From: DATDDB01 sp035260545 | GTDB lineage: Bacteria > Pseudomonadota > Gammaproteobacteria > Burkholderiales > Gallionellaceae | NCBI GenBank assembly: GCA_035260545.1 | Contig: DATFUZ010000001.1 | Coordinates: 1-7,635 of the forward strand | Reading direction: 5' to 3' | Length of the DNA stretch: 7,635 bases | Shown: in pieces, positions 5,963 through 7,635 of the stretch | Layout of the letters: each line of letters opens with the position of its first letter | Position numbering within the stretch: the stretch's first letter is position 1 | Translations under genes and position numbers: made by a program | Notes under the pieces: generated by a model | The model's input: the letters and a program-made list of their open reading frames with translations, nothing else | The model's database searches: none | What the model was told of the DNA's origin: nothing

Positions 5963-6388
5963 CTATTTGATCAAGACCACGGGCAGCGCCGCCAAGTGCA
6001 GCACCTTGTCCGCCACCGACCCCAGCAGCAGCGCCGACAGGGTGCGCTTTTCCCCGGCCCCGAGCACGATCTGGTCCACCTTGTGCTCGGCGGCATAGTC
6101 CAGAATCGCGCTGGCGGGAATACCTACGCTGATGTGGTAGGAATAGGCCATGCCGGCCGCATCCAGCAGGGCGCGCGGGTGTTTGAGCGCCGCCGTGCCC
6201 TGCTCCCGGTAATAGTCGTCTATGGTCTGCTGGCTGATGAACAGCTTTACGTTGCCGGTGGCGATTTTCCACTGCACGTTGAGCAAAAGCACCTGCGGCG
6301 TTTCCTTCAGCCAGTTGCGGCTGGCGATCACATACTCCACGGCCCGGTTGGCGCTGGCCGTTCCATCGACAGGTATCAGTATCTTCAT
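5963..6388 (-). CDS. UspA-family universal stress protein
   Basis: Small cytoplasmic single-domain protein of 141 residues, typical of UspA proteins (about 140-150), which usually dimerise and take part in stress survival. The start MKILIPVDGT with Asp8 is the characteristic first strand and nucleotide-contact loop. Near the C-terminus VDQIVLGAGEKR followed by LLLGSVADKVLHLAALPVVLI is the standard UspA ending. The ATP-binding pattern G-2X-G-9X-G-(S/T) is only partly kept: Gly110, Gly123 and Ser124 are present but the second glycine position is Glu113. ATP binding is therefore uncertain. The ATG overlaps the terC stop as ATGA and follows a strong GAGGAGGGGG site, indicating translational coupling. 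It is the last gene of the sucD–terC–uspA group; no convincing terminator follows. Family assignment is secure, ligand and specific role unknown. Confidence 0.94.
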   Translation of the reverse strand: MKILIPVDGTASANRAVEYVIASRNWLKETPQVLLLNVQWKIATGNVKLFISQQTIDDYYREQGTAALKHPRALLDAAGMAYSYHISVGIPASAILDYAAEHKVDQIVLGAGEKRTLSALLLGSVADKVLHLAALPVVLIK

Positions 6389-7152
6389 GCCCCCTCCTCG
6401 TCGCGCTGCCTGTCCGGCGCAGCATTCACCTGCTCATCCACCAGGTCGGTCGCCTTTGCGGCGGCCGCCTTGCGCAGGGCCAGCAGCCAGCCCGCCGCCA
6501 TCACCCCCGCGGCGCCTGCGGCCGGGATCACCCAGTGCGCAAGAGCGGGCAGGCTTTCCAGGTAACGGGCGACGGTCTTGTCGCTGGTCACCATCTCGCC
6601 CGCAACATAACCCAGCAGGCCGCCCCCCAGGTAGATGATGTACGGAAAGCGGTCGATCAGCTTCAACACGAGTTGGCTGCTCCACGCCACGAGCGGAATG
6701 CTAACCAGCAAGCCGATCGCCAGCAACAGGATATTGCCGTGCGCGGCCGCTGCCACCCCCAGCACGTTGTCCACGCTCATGATGAAGTCGGCGATCAGGA
6801 TCGTGCGCACCGCGCCCCACAAGTGAGTATTCGCCTTGACTTTGCTGGCGTCGTGCTCCTCCTCCGGCAGAATGAGCTTGACGCCTATCCACAGCAGCAT
6901 GACCGCACCCGCCACCTTGAGGTAAGGCAAGGAAAGCAGCGTCACCGCAAAGAAGGTGAGGGTGATGCGCAACACGATCGCGCCCAACACCCCGTACCTG
7001 ATGCCCTTTTTGCGCTGCGGCTCGGGCAAGCCGCGGCAAGCCAGCGCAATCACCACCGCATTATCCCCTGACAGCAGGATGTCGATGACGATGATCTTCA
7101 GCACGTCCAGCCAGAACTGGCTGGATTCCAGCATATGTATCACGTTCTGCAT
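6385..7152 (-). CDS. TerC/YjbE-family integral membrane protein, putative metal-ion transporter
   Basis: Inner-membrane protein of 255 residues. TerC-family members such as Alx/YkoY/MntP-like relatives are linked to Mn2+ efflux and metal homeostasis; the ion here is not shown by sequence. About seven hydrophobic segments are visible (near 13-38, 52-74, 77-95, 113-136, 139-157, 168-187, 204-225). Two paired acidic motifs mark the family: LLSGDNAVVIAL with Asp30-Asn31 in the first segment and IMSVDNVLGVAAAA with Asp128-Asn129 in the fourth, giving the internal pseudo-symmetry of TerC. An acidic loop (PEEEHD, 96-101) lies between the halves. The C-terminus has an Ala/Lys-rich and acidic hydrophilic tail of about 30 residues, longer than in the minimal family. 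The start ATG at 7152 shares one base with the sucD stop (TGATG) and has AAAGGG 6 nt upstream; the frame extends upstream to 7377 but only inside sucD. The stop overlaps uspA. No leader exists for a Mn-sensing yybP-ykoY riboswitch, so expression presumably follows sucD. Confidence 0.92.
   Translation of the reverse strand: MQNVIHMLESSQFWLDVLKIIVIDILLSGDNAVVIALACRGLPEPQRKKGIRYGVLGAIVLRITLTFFAVTLLSLPYLKVAGAVMLLWIGVKLILPEEEHDASKVKANTHLWGAVRTILIADFIMSVDNVLGVAAAAHGNILLLAIGLLVSIPLVAWSSQLVLKLIDRFPYIIYLGGGLLGYVAGEMVTSDKTVARYLESLPALAHWVIPAAGAAGVMAAGWLLALRKAAAAKATDLVDEQVNAAPDRQRDEEGA
6390..6399 (-). promoter_or_regulatory. Ribosome-binding site of the uspA-type gene
   Basis: GAGGAGGGGG lies inside the last codons of terC, 1 nt from the ATG at 6388; its GAGGAG part has the usual spacing of about 6 nt. 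It supports reinitiation after terC translation. Confidence 0.65.
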
Positions 7153-7635
7153 CAGCCGCCCTTTAGCACCTTCTGCATCACCCGCCCCATTTCCGCCGGA
7201 TTGCGCGTGATGTGAATTCCGCACTCCTCCATCACCGCGAGCTTGGCCTCCGCCCCGCCCTCGCCGCCGGAGATAATCGCACCGGCATGACCCATGCGCT
7301 TGCCGGGTGGCGCGGTGATGCCGGCGATGAAGCCCACCACCGGCTTTTCCATGTTGTCCTTGATCCAGCGCGCACACGCTTCCTCGTCGCTGCCGCCAAT
7401 CTCACCCACCATGATCACAGCATCAGTCTCCGGGTCGTCGTTGAACAGCTTCATCACGTCCAGGTGCTTCATGCCGTTGATGGGGTCGCCACCGATGCCG
7501 ACGCAGGACGACTGGCCCAGCCCCAGCGCGGTGAGTTGCCCGACCGCCTCATAGGTAAGCGTGCCCGAGCGCGACACCACGCCGATGCGGCCCTTCTTGT
7601 GGATATGCCCCGGCATGATGCCGATCTTGATTTCG
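7152..7635 (-). CDS. sucD: Succinyl-CoA synthetase (ADP/GDP-forming) alpha subunit, C-terminal part (5' end outside window)
   Basis: The alpha subunit binds CoA and carries the phosphohistidine of succinyl-CoA synthetase, a TCA-cycle enzyme interconverting succinyl-CoA and succinate with substrate-level NTP formation; its partner is SucB-independent SucC (beta). About 160 C-terminal residues of the usual ~290 are visible. Diagnostic stretches are IGIMPGHIHKKGRIGVVSRS, GTLTYEAV, GIGGDPINGM, the MVGEIGG loop, and KRMGHAGAIISGG, whose histidine (residue 116 of the visible part) is the catalytic phosphohistidine. The protein ends in MGRVMQKVLKGG followed by TGA. sucC is expected just beyond the right edge but is not seen. 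The stop codon overlaps the terC start. Nothing suggests a pseudogene; it is merely cut by the window edge. Confidence 0.97.
   Translation of the reverse strand, partial: EIKIGIMPGHIHKKGRIGVVSRSGTLTYEAVGQLTALGLGQSSCVGIGGDPINGMKHLDVMKLFNDDPETDAVIMVGEIGGSDEEACARWIKDNMEKPVVGFIAGITAPPGKRMGHAGAIISGGEGGAEAKLAVMEECGIHITRNPAEMGRVMQKVLKGG
7159..7164 (-). promoter_or_regulatory. Ribosome-binding site that fixes the terC start
   Basis: AAAGGG lies in the last codons of sucD, 6 nt upstream of the ATG at 7152. This and the TGATG overlap decide for the short form of the TerC protein. Confidence 0.65.

Noticed and set aside
7152..7300. Manganese riboswitch (yybP-ykoY type) ahead of terC
   Set aside because: There is no intergenic leader; the region upstream is sucD coding sequence.
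7153..7377. N-terminal extension of the TerC protein
   Set aside because: It is an out-of-frame reading of sucD with no TerC similarity; ATG 7152 has a ribosome-binding site and begins just before the first membrane segment.

Overview
The window is a compact, GC-rich chromosomal segment in which every supported gene lies on the minus strand and is read from right to left. It looks like a betaproteobacterium, perhaps a Nitrosomonadales / Sulfuricella–Gallionella type lineage. That is an inference from protein style, from the sucD–terC adjacency that I recall from betaproteobacteria, and from the TPR linker of the kinase; nothing in the window proves the taxon.

Layout in transcription order. 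(1) Positions 7635–5963: the 3' part of sucD (succinyl-CoA synthetase alpha subunit), a TerC/YjbE-type membrane protein and a UspA-type stress protein. Consecutive genes overlap by 1 nt (TGATG) and 4 nt (ATGA), so this is one translationally coupled unit. (2) Positions 5962–5862: the longest intergenic gap, AT-rich, with a candidate promoter and an inverted repeat. (3) Positions 5861–1: a signalling operon. It encodes a CHASE2–3TM–TPR–Ser/Thr kinase, a PP2C-type phosphatase (ATGA overlap with the kinase), a soluble FHA-domain protein, and a CHASE2–class III adenylate cyclase that runs off the left edge.

How the genes may work together. The kinase and cyclase share the same type of extracytoplasmic sensor (CHASE2) and the same membrane topology, so one stimulus may be read out both as Ser/Thr phosphorylation and as cAMP. 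The phosphatase would reverse the kinase, and the FHA protein is the expected phosphothreonine reader. A short motif, Thr-X-Val-Leu, occurs twice in the kinase juxtamembrane linker and once in the FHA linker; these are candidate phosphosites through which the FHA domain could dock. No type VI secretion genes are visible, although kinase/PP2C/FHA trios are well known there.

No tRNA, rRNA, CRISPR array, insertion sequence or clear rho-independent terminator was seen. The very long plus-strand open frames are antisense shadows caused by GC-rich codon usage. The cyclase has no ATG near its N-terminus and no stop inside the window, so it has to be read directly from the sequence.
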